From positions 35,751 to 99,750 of the forward strand of contig NZ_FOJP01000022.1 of the NCBI RefSeq assembly GCF_900111835.1: a DNA stretch of 64,000 bases, given 5' to 3'. Source of the stretch: Metapseudomonas otitidis (GTDB lineage: Bacteria; Pseudomonadota; Gammaproteobacteria; Pseudomonadales; Pseudomonadaceae). Both the position numbers and the translations under genes were made by a program. Under the pieces are notes generated by a model. That model made no database searches. It had not been told where the DNA came from and saw nothing but the letters and a program-made list of their open reading frames with translations. Positions 32,925 through 42,371 of the stretch are shown here, piece by piece. How positions within the stretch are numbered: the stretch's first letter is position 1; each line of letters begins with the position of its first letter.

Positions 32925-34247
32925 ATGGCTCGTCTTCAGCGCACCCTGTCGCTGGGGTCCGTGGTGCTGTTCGGCATCGCGTACATGACCCCGATCATCG
33001 TCCTCGGCACCTTCGGCATCCTCGCCGACGTCACCCAGGGCCTGGTGCCCGCCGCCTACGTGGCCGCCTCCCTGGCCATGCTGTTCACCGCGCTGAGCTA
33101 CGCGCGGATGGCCGCCGCCTTCCCGGTGGCCGGCTCGGCCTACACCTACGTGCGCAAATCCATCAGCCCCAAGCTGGGCTTCCTCGCCGGCTGGGCGGTG
33201 CTGCTGGACTACCTGTTCCTGCCCATGGCCATCTGGCTGATCGGCGCGGCCTACCTGCACTCGGCCTTCCCCGACGTGCCCCAGGCGCTCTGGGTGCTGG
33301 CCTTCATCGGCGTCACCACGGCCATCAACGTGGTCGGGCTGAAGCTGGCCAAGACCGTCAACGGCGCGCTGATGCTGGTGCAGTTCCTGGTGCTGCTGGC
33401 CTTCGTCGCGCTTTGCGTGCACTACGTGCTGGGCGATGCGAGCAAGCCGCTGTGGTCCCTGGCGCCCTTCGTCGGCGAGGGCCTGAACCTGCCGCTGGTG
33501 ATGAGCGGCGCGGCCATCGCCTGCTACTCCTTCCTCGGCTTCGATGCGGTGAGCACCCTCACCGAAGAGACCCGCGACCCGCGCCGGACCATTCCCAGGG
33601 CGATCCTGCTGATCACCCTGATCGGCGGGCTGATCTTCATCGTCACCTCCTACTTCGTGCAGCTGGCGCACCCGTCCATCGAGTTCCAGAGCGCGGATTC
33701 GGCGGCCTACGAGATCGCCCGCAACATCGGTGGCGATGTGTTCGTCTCGGTGTTCCTCATCGGCCTGATCGTCGGCCAGTTCACCTCGGGCCTCTCCGCC
33801 CAGGCCAGCGCCTCGCGCCTGCTGTTCGCCATGGGCCGCGACGGCGTGCTGCCGCAGTCCCTGTTCGGCCGCCTCAGCGAGCGCTTCGGCACCCCGGTGG
33901 GCAGCATCGTGCTGTGCGGCGTGGTGGCCCTGCTGGCGCTGAAGATGGACGTGACCACCTCCACCTCCTTCATCAACTTCGGTGCCTTCCTGGCCTTCAG
34001 CCTGGTGAACCTGTCGGTGATCTTCCATTACTGGCTGCGCAGCGATCAGCGCGGCCCGCGCGAGGCGCTGCTGTTCGTGGTCTGCCCGCTGATCGGCATG
34101 GTCTCCACCCTGTGGCTGATGATCAGCCTCGACCACCTGGCGATCATCCTCGGCCTCTCCTGGCTGGCCCTGGGGGTTATCTACCTCGCCTGGCTCACCG
34201 GCGGCTTCCGTCGCCAGCCGCCGGAGTTGCACTTCGAAGAGGCCTGA
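32925..34247 (+). CDS. APC-family amine/amino acid permease
   Basis: A 440-residue membrane transporter with about 12 hydrophobic segments. MARLQRTLSLGSVVLFGIAY and MTPIIVLGTFGILADVTQG at the N-terminus, and FLGFDAVSTLTEETRDPRRT in the middle, match the putrescine importer (PuuP-like) branch of the APC superfamily. It lies 115 bp after the hydrolase on the same strand; a GGGCGCC-TGCA-GGGCGCCC-like hairpin lies in the gap. It probably imports the amine degraded by the neighbouring enzymes. Confidence 0.88.
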   Translation: MARLQRTLSLGSVVLFGIAYMTPIIVLGTFGILADVTQGLVPAAYVAASLAMLFTALSYARMAAAFPVAGSAYTYVRKSISPKLGFLAGWAVLLDYLFLPMAIWLIGAAYLHSAFPDVPQALWVLAFIGVTTAINVVGLKLAKTVNGALMLVQFLVLLAFVALCVHYVLGDASKPLWSLAPFVGEGLNLPLVMSGAAIACYSFLGFDAVSTLTEETRDPRRTIPRAILLITLIGGLIFIVTSYFVQLAHPSIEFQSADSAAYEIARNIGGDVFVSVFLIGLIVGQFTSGLSAQASASRLLFAMGRDGVLPQSLFGRLSERFGTPVGSIVLCGVVALLALKMDVTTSTSFINFGAFLAFSLVNLSVIFHYWLRSDQRGPREALLFVVCPLIGMVSTLWLMISLDHLAIILGLSWLALGVIYLAWLTGGFRRQPPELHFEEA

Positions 34248-34375
34248 TGGCCACGTCGGGGAGGGCGGGCACCCTGCTCGCCCGCCCCGTGGAATGGACG
34301 CCCGATCCAAGGCGGCACAGGACGGTTTCCTGGCATAAAGTGGGCGCTCTTTTTCCCACGGTTCCGGAGCCGGCC

Positions 34376-35452
34376 ATGGATGCCCCGCTGTTCGATTCGC
34401 TACCCGATGACGAGACCCTCTACCAGGCGCTGCTGGAGCGCGACCCGGCCTATGAGGGCTTTGCCTTCGTCGGGGTCAAGAGCACCGGGGTGTTCTGCCG
34501 CCTGACCTGCGCCGCGCGCAAGCCCAAGCGGGAGAACTCGGTGTTCTTCGGCAGCATCAAGGCCTGTGTCGAGGCGGGTTTCCGGCCCTGCCTGCGCTGC
34601 CGTCCGCTGGACCAGGTGGGCGCCCGGGAGCCGCTGGTCAAGGAGCTGGTCGCGCTGCTGGAGCAGGACCAGGAGCGGCGCTGGCTGGAAGACGACCTCG
34701 TCGCCCTCGGCCACGACCCGTCCACGGTGCGCCGTGCCTTCAAGCGCCATTTCGGCGTGACCTTCCTCGAAATGGCCCGCCTGCGCCGCATCGGCCAGGG
34801 CCTGGCCCAGCTTTCCGCCGGGGCGCGGGTGGTGGACGCCCAGGTGAGCGCCAGCTTCGACTCCGACAGCGGCTTCCGCAGCGCCTTCACCCGCCTGCTG
34901 GGCGAACCGCCGTCGCACCTGCGCGGGCGCGAGCTGCTCAAGGCCGACTGGCTGGAAACGCCCCTGGGCGTGATGCTGGCGGTGGCGGACGCGCAATCCC
35001 TGCACCTGCTGGAGTTCTTCGACCGGCCGGCCCTGGCCAACGAATTGAAGAACCTGCAGAAACTCACCGGCACCAGCATCGGCTTCGGCCGCTTCGCCCT
35101 CATCGACCAGATCGAGGCGGAGCTTTCGCGTTACTTCGCCGGCGAACCGGTGGTCTTCGCCACGCCGCTGGCCATGGGCGCCTCGGCCTTCACCCGCAGC
35201 GTGTGGCAGGCCCTGCGCGAGATCCCCTTCGGCATCACCTGCAGCTACGCCGACCTGGCCCGCGCCATCGGCTCGCCCTCGTCGGTACGCGCCGTCGCCT
35301 GCGCCAATGGCACCAACCAGATCGCCATCGTCATCCCCTGCCACCGCATCATCGGCTCCGACGGCTCCCTCACCGGCTACGGCGGCGGGCTGTGGCGCAA
35401 ACGCTGGCTGATCGAGCATGAGCGGCGGATGGCGCGCGCGGTCCCGGGCTGA
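34376..35452 (+). CDS. ada: Ada: methylated-DNA repair protein and transcriptional activator
   Basis: A 358-residue bifunctional protein. Residues about 1-80 are the zinc domain with GVFCRLTC and GFRPCLRCRP; one Cys accepts methyl groups from phosphotriesters. An AraC-type helix-turn-helix covers about 85-185 (LGHDPSTVRRAFKRHFGVTF). The C-terminal O6-methylguanine methyltransferase has the active-site motif VIPCHRIIG. Start is ATG at 34376; the frame upstream is a shadow of the permease. The zinc domain indicates it can sense methylation and induce its own gene. Confidence 0.95.
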   Translation: MDAPLFDSLPDDETLYQALLERDPAYEGFAFVGVKSTGVFCRLTCAARKPKRENSVFFGSIKACVEAGFRPCLRCRPLDQVGAREPLVKELVALLEQDQERRWLEDDLVALGHDPSTVRRAFKRHFGVTFLEMARLRRIGQGLAQLSAGARVVDAQVSASFDSDSGFRSAFTRLLGEPPSHLRGRELLKADWLETPLGVMLAVADAQSLHLLEFFDRPALANELKNLQKLTGTSIGFGRFALIDQIEAELSRYFAGEPVVFATPLAMGASAFTRSVWQALREIPFGITCSYADLARAIGSPSSVRAVACANGTNQIAIVIPCHRIIGSDGSLTGYGGGLWRKRWLIEHERRMARAVPG

Positions 35453-35560
35453 AGCCCGGGCTACTTGGCTGGCGCGTGCTTCCTCGTAGGAGCGAGCTCT
35501 GCTCGCGAAGCCACTGGCGGCGCTGCGCACCGCTGGGCGACTGAAGTCGGCCCTACAGGG
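35443..35560. repeat. REP-like palindromic elements after ada
   Basis: CCCGGGC-TGAA-GCCCGGG at 35443-35460 overlaps the last codons and stop of ada. It is followed by GTAGGAGCGAGCTCTGCTCGCGAAGCC-like sequence (from about 35,485) and a GCGACTGAAGTCGGCCCTAC-type element near 35,540. The same motifs recur at 30.6 kb and 43.4-44.0 kb. Confidence 0.75.
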
Positions 35561-35581
35561 AGGGTGTCGGTGGAGTGCGCA

Positions 35582-36499
35582 TCAACGTGCGGCGCTGACG
35601 CCTTCGAGGGTGGCGAAGGAGGTGTCCTTGGCGGTGAGCAGGAAGTCGCGCATGAAGGGGGCGTCGAGCATGTCGGCGCGTATGGCGGCGTGCAGGGTGG
35701 CGTACAGGCCCTTGTCGCCCAGGCGCTTGGCGGTGACGTAGCCCCGCGAGCTGTACTCGTGCAGCGCCCAGTTGGGCAGGCAGCACACGCCGCGGCCGCT
35801 GGCCACCAGCTGCATCATCATCACCGTCAGCTCAGCCGTGCGGATCTGCGCGGGCTCGACGTCGGCCGGTTCGAGGAAGCGGGTGAACACGTCCAGGCGG
35901 TCGCGCTCCACCGGGTAGGTGATCAGGGTTTCGCTCTCCAGGTCCTCGGGCACCACGTAGGGTTTGCCCGCCAGCGGGTGCTGGTTGGCCACGGCCAGCA
36001 GTGCCTCGTAGGTGAACAGCGGCACGTAGCTGATGCCCGGCAGTTCGATGGGGTCGGCGGTCACCACCAGGTCCAGGTCGCCCCGGGCCAGGGCCGGCAG
36101 CGGGGCGAAGGAGAAGCCCGAGGCCAGGTCCAGCTCCACTTCCGGCCAGGCGTCGCGGAACTGGTCGATGGTGGGCATCAGCCACTGGAAGCAGCTGTGG
36201 CACTCGATGGCCATGTGCAGGCGCCCGGCGGTGCCACCGGCCAGGCGCGCCAGGTCGCGTTCGGCGGCGCGCATCTGCGGCAGCAGGCTGTCGGCCAGTT
36301 GCAGCAGGCGCAGGCCGGCGCTGGTGAAACGCACCGGCTTGGTCTTGCGGATGAACAGGGGCAGGCCGAGGCGCTCCTCCAGCTCCTTGAACTGGTGGGA
36401 GAGGGCCGACTGGGTGAGGTGCAGGCGCTCGGCGGCCTCCACCAGGCTGTCGGCCTCGCGCAGGGCATGCAGGGTCTTGAGGTGGCGTACTTCGAGCAT
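35582..36499 (-). CDS. metR: MetR, LysR-type regulator of methionine biosynthesis
   Basis: A 305-residue LysR-type regulator (MLEVRHLKTLHALREADSLV). The helix-turn-helix is AAERLHLTQSALSHQFKELE. The effector region contains CHSCFQWLMPTIDQFRDAWP, which is characteristic of MetR; the cofactor is homocysteine. Start ATG at 36499 with GGGAG upstream. metE lies 3.4 kb away on the other strand, and both genes have TGAGTTT-N2-YTCA boxes upstream. The long antisense extension to 37636 is not real. Confidence 0.93.
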   Translation of the reverse strand: MLEVRHLKTLHALREADSLVEAAERLHLTQSALSHQFKELEERLGLPLFIRKTKPVRFTSAGLRLLQLADSLLPQMRAAERDLARLAGGTAGRLHMAIECHSCFQWLMPTIDQFRDAWPEVELDLASGFSFAPLPALARGDLDLVVTADPIELPGISYVPLFTYEALLAVANQHPLAGKPYVVPEDLESETLITYPVERDRLDVFTRFLEPADVEPAQIRTAELTVMMMQLVASGRGVCCLPNWALHEYSSRGYVTAKRLGDKGLYATLHAAIRADMLDAPFMRDFLLTAKDTSFATLEGVSAAR

Positions 36500-36547
36500 G
36501 CGTGGGCTCCCGTCCATGAATGGAACTGGTGAAGAATCGAAGGGCCA

Positions 36548-36560
36548 TGAGTTTCCTTCA
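36548..36560. promoter_or_regulatory. Candidate MetR box before metR
   Basis: TGAGTTTCCTTCA matches seven of eight fixed bases of the TGAA-N5-TTCA consensus known for E. coli MetR (from memory). It resembles the site before metE (10 of 13 bases). It sits in the 147 bp gap between metR and a divergent LysR gene, so it may act on either. Confidence 0.5.
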
Positions 36561-36646
36561 TCCATCGTGTGGGTGTCGAGCGGCGCCCTTGTCGCAGCCT
36601 GTGGCTTGCGCCAGCATGCGCCGTCCGTTTCCGGGAGCCTTCTGCC

Positions 36647-37534
36647 ATGCGTCGCCTGCCTTCGCTCACCGCCCTGCGCACCTTCGAGGCGGCCGCGCGC
36701 CATGCGCATTTCGGCCGTGCTGCCCAGGAGCTGTGCGTCACCGACAGCGCGGTGAGCCACCAGATCCGCCAGCTGGAGGAGCAGCTCGGGGTGGCGCTGT
36801 TCGAGCGCGAGGGGCGCCAGGTTCGCCCCAGTGCGCCGGCGCGGCGCCTGTTGCACAGCCTGCAGCAGGCCTTCGAGCTGATCCTCGATGCCTGCGACGA
36901 GCTGCGCGACCCTGGTTCCCAGGCCCAGCTGCGGGTGGCGGTGACCACCGAGCTGGCGCAGAAGTGGCTGGTGGGGCGGCTGGCGGATTTTGCCGAGCGC
37001 CACCCGCAGATCACCCTGCACCTGCACGAGCAGCCGCTGGAGGCGCAGCTGCCCGGTGCGGAGATGGACCTGGCGATCATCTACGGCACCGGTCCGGAGG
37101 ACGCCAGCGGCTACTTCGTGCGGCCGCTGCCGACCCTGCAGTTCTTCCCGGTGTGCAGCCCGGGCCTGTTCAACCAGTCGCCCCTCAAGCACCCCCGCGA
37201 CCTGGCGCGCCACTGCCTGCTGCACGACGACCAGGACGGCAAGACCTGGAACGCCTGGCTGGCCACCCACGCCGCCGACCTGCGTCCGGCCCGGCACCTG
37301 TACCTGGGCCACGCGGGGCTGACCATGGAGGCGGCGGCGCGGGGCCAGGGGGTGGCCATCGGCGACAACCTCACCAGTGCCGAGGACCTGGCCAGCGGCC
37401 GGCTGGTGCGGCCGTTCGCGGCCCAGGTGCCGTCCCTCGGGCAGTACGCGCTGGTGTGCGAGCGCCTGCGGCTGGACAAGCCGGCGGTGGCGCAATTCGT
37501 CGACTGGTTCAGTGATCAACTGGCCGATATGTGA
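36647..37534 (+). CDS. LysR-type regulator, GcvA-like
   Basis: A 295-residue regulator. Start ATG at 36647 (MRRLPSLTALRTFEAAARHA), with CGGGAG upstream; the longer frame is an artefact. The helix-turn-helix AAQELCVTDSAVSHQIRQLE and the following EEQLGVALFEREGRQV are typical of the GcvA/AmpR branch. It reads towards the agmatine-deiminase-like gene, 95 bp downstream, and may regulate it together with the binding protein. Confidence 0.9.
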   Translation: MRRLPSLTALRTFEAAARHAHFGRAAQELCVTDSAVSHQIRQLEEQLGVALFEREGRQVRPSAPARRLLHSLQQAFELILDACDELRDPGSQAQLRVAVTTELAQKWLVGRLADFAERHPQITLHLHEQPLEAQLPGAEMDLAIIYGTGPEDASGYFVRPLPTLQFFPVCSPGLFNQSPLKHPRDLARHCLLHDDQDGKTWNAWLATHAADLRPARHLYLGHAGLTMEAAARGQGVAIGDNLTSAEDLASGRLVRPFAAQVPSLGQYALVCERLRLDKPAVAQFVDWFSDQLADM

Positions 37535-37629
37535 ATTGAATTCAGGGGTTAAGCGAAAAAGGTCATTGGTCGCCGCCGCGTCGGCGCGGGTACTGTCGGG
37601 GCATTCCCATCCCCCACGAGGACCTGAAC

Positions 37630-38739
37630 ATGGCACGCACCCTGACTTCCCTGCCCAAGGCCGACGGCTTCCGCCTGCCCGGTGAATTCGAACCCAAGGC
37701 CCGCTGCTGGCTCGGCTGGCCGGAGCGCCCGGACGTGTGGCGCAACGGCGCCAAGCCGGCGCAGAAGGTCTGGGTGCAGATCGTCAGCGCCATCGCCAGC
37801 AGCGAGCCGGTCACCGTCTGCGCCTCGGCAGCGCAATACGCCAACGCCCGCCGCCTGCTGCCCGAGCACGTGCGGGTGGTGGAGATGACCTGCAACGACA
37901 CCTGGTTCCGCGACAGCGGCCCGGCCTTCCTGGTCAACGACGCCACCGGCGAGGTGCGTGGCGTGGACTTCGAGTTCAACGCCTACGGCGGCCTCGATGG
38001 CGGCCTCTACTACCCCTGGGACAAGGACGACCAGATCGCCCAGAAGATCCTCGAGATCGAGGGCTACGACCGTTACCGCGCGCCCTTCATCGCCGAGATG
38101 GGCGGCATCCAGAGCGACGGGCAGGGCACCCTGCTGACCACCGAGCAATGTCTGCTCAACCGCAACCGCAACGCCCACCTGGGCAAGACGGAAATGACCG
38201 GGCGCCTGTGCGACTACCTGGGCGCCGACCAGGTCATCTGGCTGCCCCGTGGCTGCAAGTTCGACGAGACCGATGGCCACATCGACGATCTGGCCTGCTT
38301 CGTGCGCCCCGGCGTGGTGGTGATGCAGTGGACCGACGACCGCAGCGACCCGCAGTGGGAGATCTACCAGGAGGCCTACGACATCCTGCGCAGCACCCGT
38401 GACGCCCGTGGTCGCGCGCTGGAGGTGCACAAGCTGCCGCAACCGCGCGTGCTGGAGTGGACGGCGGAGGAAGCCGAGGGGCTGGACCAGGTGGACGGCA
38501 CCCATCTGCGCGAGGCCGGCACCCGCATCTGTGCGTCGTACATCAACTACTACGCCGGCAACTCGGCCATCGTGCTGCCGCTGTTCAACGACCCGTGCGA
38601 CGTGGTCGCCCAGGCCACCCTGGCGGAGCTGTTCCCGCAGCACCGCATCCTCGGCATCGGTTTCTCCCGCGAGATCCTCCTGGGGGGCGGCAACGTCGCC
38701 TGCATCACCATGCCGCAATACGCCGCGCGGCAGCGCTAG
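37630..38739 (+). CDS. Agmatine deiminase family protein, divergent AguA paralogue
   Basis: A 369-residue guanidine-modifying-fold enzyme. The core is clear: NDTWFRDSGPAF, DETDGHID and the C-terminal catalytic Cys in LGGGNVACITMPQ. In classical AguA the two loops read EGGSIHVDG and GGGNIHCIT (from memory). Here they are EMGGIQSDG and GGGNVACIT, so two substrate-side His are replaced by Gln and Ala. The protein may act on a guanidine other than agmatine. No aguB follows; instead a polyamine-type binding protein starts 11 bp after its stop, with a GGAGG overlapping the stop codon. Confidence 0.85.
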   Translation: MARTLTSLPKADGFRLPGEFEPKARCWLGWPERPDVWRNGAKPAQKVWVQIVSAIASSEPVTVCASAAQYANARRLLPEHVRVVEMTCNDTWFRDSGPAFLVNDATGEVRGVDFEFNAYGGLDGGLYYPWDKDDQIAQKILEIEGYDRYRAPFIAEMGGIQSDGQGTLLTTEQCLLNRNRNAHLGKTEMTGRLCDYLGADQVIWLPRGCKFDETDGHIDDLACFVRPGVVVMQWTDDRSDPQWEIYQEAYDILRSTRDARGRALEVHKLPQPRVLEWTAEEAEGLDQVDGTHLREAGTRICASYINYYAGNSAIVLPLFNDPCDVVAQATLAELFPQHRILGIGFSREILLGGGNVACITMPQYAARQR

Positions 38740-38749
38740 GAGGCTCACC

Positions 38750-39835
38750 ATGCGCTCGCTCGCAGCCGCACTCCTGCTCGGCCTGGGCCTGTGTGCCCAG
38801 GCCGAGGACGCGCCCCGGCAGGTCAACCTGTTCATCTGGGGCGAGTACATGGCACCGGATACCCTCTCGCGCTTCCAGGCCGAGACGGGCATCCGCGTGG
38901 TGGCCGACCACTTTGACTCCCTGGAGGCGATGGAGACCAAGCTGCTCACCGGCCACAGCGGCTACGACCTGGTGCTGACCGCCGGCCAGCACCTGCAGCG
39001 GGCGATCCGCAGCGGCGCCATCCAACCGTTGGACAAGGGCGTGCTGCCGAACTTCGCCGGGCTGGGGGATGAATTCGTCCAGCACATGGCGGCCTTCGAC
39101 CCGGGCAACCGCTACGCCGGGCTCTACGCCTGGGGCACCACCGGCTTCGGCTACCAGGAGGAGGCCATCCGCACACGCATGGCCGATGCCCCGGTGGACA
39201 GCTGGGCGATGCTGATGGACCCGGCGGTGGTGGCGCGCTTCGCCGACTGCGGGGTGAGCCTGCTGGACGACCCCAACGAGGTGTTCGGCGCGGCCATGCG
39301 CTACCTCGGCCTGGACATCAACCGCCAGAACCTGGACGACCTGAAGAAGGCCGCCGAGCACCTGGCGACGATCCGCCCCTCGATCCGCTACTTCGCCAAC
39401 GACCGCAACATCAACGACCTGGCCAACGGCAACACCTGCCTGGCGATGGCCTGGAACGGCAACGCCACGGTGGCCGCCAGCCAGGCGACCCAGGCCGGCA
39501 AGCCGTACCACATCCGCTATTCGATTCCGCGGGAGGGCGCGCAGATCTGGTTCGATGCGATGGTCATCCCGGCGGATGCGCCGCACCCCCGCGAGGGGCT
39601 GGCGCTGATGGACTTCCTCATGCGGCCGGACGTGATCGGCCCGATCACCAACAGCATCGGCTACGCCAACGCGGTGACGGCGGCCTCGGCCACGGTGGAC
39701 CCGGCGATCCTCACCGACCCCGGCACCTACCCGCCGGCCGAGGTGCGCGCCCGGCTGTATACCAAGAACGACAACGGCTCGGCCTTCAACCGCGCCCTGA
39801 CCCGGGCCTTCACGCGCTTCAAGTCGGGCACCTGA
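38750..39835 (+). CDS. Periplasmic polyamine-type substrate-binding protein (PotF/SpuD-like)
   Basis: A 361-residue exported binding protein: signal peptide MRSLAAALLLGLGLCAQAED, then VNLFIWGEYMAPDTLSRFQA (the typical N-W-x-Y-type start of this family, here IWGEY). Further family blocks are LVLTAGQHLQRAIRSGAIQP, YAWGTTGFGYQEEAIRTRM, and AMAWNGNATVAASQ. It is coupled to the AguA-like gene by a strong ribosome-binding site over the upstream stop. No ABC permease or ATPase of the Pot type is adjacent. Confidence 0.9.
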   Translation: MRSLAAALLLGLGLCAQAEDAPRQVNLFIWGEYMAPDTLSRFQAETGIRVVADHFDSLEAMETKLLTGHSGYDLVLTAGQHLQRAIRSGAIQPLDKGVLPNFAGLGDEFVQHMAAFDPGNRYAGLYAWGTTGFGYQEEAIRTRMADAPVDSWAMLMDPAVVARFADCGVSLLDDPNEVFGAAMRYLGLDINRQNLDDLKKAAEHLATIRPSIRYFANDRNINDLANGNTCLAMAWNGNATVAASQATQAGKPYHIRYSIPREGAQIWFDAMVIPADAPHPREGLALMDFLMRPDVIGPITNSIGYANAVTAASATVDPAILTDPGTYPPAEVRARLYTKNDNGSAFNRALTRAFTRFKSGT

Positions 39836-39881
39836 GTGCTCGGTTTTGTATGAGCGTTTCTTGAGTTGAAAGAGAATTTTA

Positions 39882-39894
39882 TGAGTTTGTCTCA
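39882..39894. promoter_or_regulatory. Candidate MetR box before metE
   Basis: TGAGTTTGTCTCA is a palindrome (TGAG-N5-CTCA), 51 bp upstream of the metE start. It shares ten of thirteen bases with the site before metR. The surrounding DNA is AT-rich, as expected for a promoter. Confidence 0.55.
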
Positions 39895-39944
39895 TGTTCT
39901 GTGGGTGCCCAGAATGCCCGGCATTCACAGACAAGGAGACAGAC

Positions 39945-42230
39945 ATGGTCCGGGTACATTCCCTCGGCTTTCCCCGCATTGGTCGCGATCGCGAGCTGAA
40001 GAAGGCCCTTGAAGCCCATTGGAAGGGCGAGCTGGACGAAGCCGGCCTGCGCGACGTGGGCCGCACCCTGCGCGCCGAGCACTGGCGCCTGCAGGCCGAG
40101 GCGGGCATCGAACTGCTGCCGGTGGGCGACTTTGCCTGGTACGACCAGGTGCTCACCCATTCCCTGATGGTCGGCGCGGTGCCGGAGCGCTTCCGCCCGG
40201 CCGACGGTCGCGCCACCCTGGCGACCCTGTTCGCCATGGCCCGTGGCGTGGGGGCTGGCTGCTGCGGCGGACACGCCCAGGAGCTGACCAAGTGGTTCGA
40301 CAGCAACTACCACTACCTGGTCCCCGAATTCAGCGCCGGCCAGACCTTCCACCTCGGTTGGGAACAGCTCTTCGAGGAGGTCGACGAAGCCCTGGCGCTG
40401 GGCCACGCGGTGAAGCCGGTGGTGCTCGGCCCGCTGACCTACCTCTGGCTGGGCAAGGCCAAGGGCGGTGCCTTCGACCGCCTGGACCTGCTGGAGCAGC
40501 TGCTGCCGGTGTACGGCGAGATCTTCCAGCGCCTGGCCGAGCAGGGCGTGGAGTGGGTACAGATCGACGAGCCGATCCTCGCCCTGGACCTGCCCCAGGA
40601 CTGGCGCACCGCCTTCGAGCGGGCCTACAACCTGCTGCAGCGCGAGCCGCTGCGCAAACTGGTGGCCACCTATTTCGGCGGCCTGGAGGACAACCTCGGG
40701 CTGGCCGCCAGCCTGCCGGTGGACGGCCTGCACATCGACCTGGTGCGCGCCCCCGAGCAGTACCCGACCATCCTCGACCGGTTGCCGGCCTACAAGGTGC
40801 TGTCCCTCGGCGTGGTGAACGGCCGCAACGTCTGGCGCTGCGACCTGGACCGCGCGCTGGAGGTGTTGCGCCACGCCCATGAGCGCCTGGGGGATCGGCT
40901 GTGGGTCGGGCCTTCCTGCTCGCTGTTGCACTGCCCGGTGGACCTGACCCGTGAGGATCGCCTGGACGCCGAGGTGAAGGGCTGGCTCGCCTTTGCCGTG
41001 CAGAAGTGCGCCGAACTGGCGCTGCTGGCCCGCGCCCTGCGCGAACCGGAGCACCCCGAGGTGCTCACCGCCCTGGCTACAAACCGCGAAGCGTTGGCGG
41101 CCCGTGCGGCCAGCACCCGCATCCACAAGCCCGAGGTGGCGGCGCGCCTGGCGGCCATTCGCCCGCAGGACAGCCAGCGCCAGTCGCCCTTCGAGCAGCG
41201 CATCGTCCGCCAGCGCGAGCGCCTGGGCTTGCCGGCGTTCCCCACCACCACCATCGGCTCCTTCCCGCAGACGGCTTCCATCCGCCTGGCACGCCAGGCC
41301 TACCGCCAGGGCAGCCTGTCGGCGGCGGCCTACACCGAGGCGATGCAGGCCGAGATCCGCCACGCGGTGGAGGTGCAGGAGCGCCTCGGGCTGGACGTGC
41401 TGGTGCACGGCGAGGCAGAGCGCAACGACATGGTGGAGTACTTCGCCGAGCAGCTGGACGGCTATGTGTTCAGCCGCTTCGGTTGGGTGCAGAGCTACGG
41501 CTCGCGCTGTGTGAAGCCGGCGATCATCATCGGCGACCTGTCGCGTCCGGCGCCGATGACGGTGGAGTGGATCCGCTATGCCCAGGGCCTGACCGGCAAG
41601 TGGATGAAGGGCATGCTCACCGGGCCGGTGACCATGCTGATGTGGTCCTTCCCCCGCGAGGACGTGCCCCGCGAGGTGCAGGCGCGCCAGCTGGCGCTGG
41701 CCATCCGCGACGAGGTGCAGGACCTGGAGGCGGCGGGCATCCGCATCGTGCAGATCGACGAGGCGGCCTTCCGCGAGGGGCTGCCCCTGCGCCACAGCGG
41801 CTGGGCCCATTACCTGGAGTGGGCCACCGAGGCCTTCCGCCTGGCGGCCAGCGGGGTGCGCGACGACACGCAGATCCACACCCACATGTGCTACAGCGAG
41901 TTCAACGATGTGATCGAGTCCATCGCGGCGATGGACGCGGACGTCATCACCATCGAGACCTCCCGTTCGGACATGGAGCTGCTGCAGGCCTTCGAGGCCT
42001 TCGCCTACCCCAACGAGATCGGTCCGGGGGTCTACGACATCCACTCGCCCCGGGTGCCGGACACCGCCGAGATGGTCAAGCTGATGCGCAAGGCGGCGCG
42101 GCGCATCGACCCGCAGCGCCTGTGGGTCAACCCCGACTGCGGCCTCAAGACCCGTGGCTGGCCCGAGGCCGAGGCGGCGCTAGTGAACATGGTGGCCGCA
42201 GCGCGGCAGCTGCGGGCGGAGTTCGCCTGA
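39945..42230 (+). CDS. metE: Cobalamin-independent methionine synthase
   Basis: A 761-residue enzyme that transfers a methyl group from methyltetrahydrofolate-triglutamate to homocysteine. Start ATG at 39945 ([20 protein letters not shown]), with AAGGAG upstream. Two similar halves are present. The zinc ligands appear in HTHMCYSEF (His, Cys), [13 protein letters not shown] (Glu) and [13 protein letters not shown] (Cys). The folate-binding region is near [12 protein letters not shown]. MetR should activate it. The gene stands alone. Confidence 0.97.
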   Translation: MVRVHSLGFPRIGRDRELKKALEAHWKGELDEAGLRDVGRTLRAEHWRLQAEAGIELLPVGDFAWYDQVLTHSLMVGAVPERFRPADGRATLATLFAMARGVGAGCCGGHAQELTKWFDSNYHYLVPEFSAGQTFHLGWEQLFEEVDEALALGHAVKPVVLGPLTYLWLGKAKGGAFDRLDLLEQLLPVYGEIFQRLAEQGVEWVQIDEPILALDLPQDWRTAFERAYNLLQREPLRKLVATYFGGLEDNLGLAASLPVDGLHIDLVRAPEQYPTILDRLPAYKVLSLGVVNGRNVWRCDLDRALEVLRHAHERLGDRLWVGPSCSLLHCPVDLTREDRLDAEVKGWLAFAVQKCAELALLARALREPEHPEVLTALATNREALAARAASTRIHKPEVAARLAAIRPQDSQRQSPFEQRIVRQRERLGLPAFPTTTIGSFPQTASIRLARQAYRQGSLSAAAYTEAMQAEIRHAVEVQERLGLDVLVHGEAERNDMVEYFAEQLDGYVFSRFGWVQSYGSRCVKPAIIIGDLSRPAPMTVEWIRYAQGLTGKWMKGMLTGPVTMLMWSFPREDVPREVQARQLALAIRDEVQDLEAAGIRIVQIDEAAFREGLPLRHSGWAHYLEWATEAFRLAASGVRDDTQIHTHMCYSEFNDVIESIAAMDADVITIETSRSDMELLQAFEAFAYPNEIGPGVYDIHSPRVPDTAEMVKLMRKAARRIDPQRLWVNPDCGLKTRGWPEAEAALVNMVAAARQLRAEFA

Positions 42231-42371
42231 CGCGCCGTTGGGGCTGAGGCGAGGAGGGCGCCATGACCGTTGGGCGCCCTTCATCAAACTGTCACGGTTC
42301 TGTGGCAGAGCGCACGACGGGAATTCATCAGAATCGCGCTTCACTGGGGTTCTGCATTCCGGATTTCCACC

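Noticed and set aside
39879..42044. Minus-strand open frame of 721 codons
   Set aside because: Antisense to metE; no recognisable domain.
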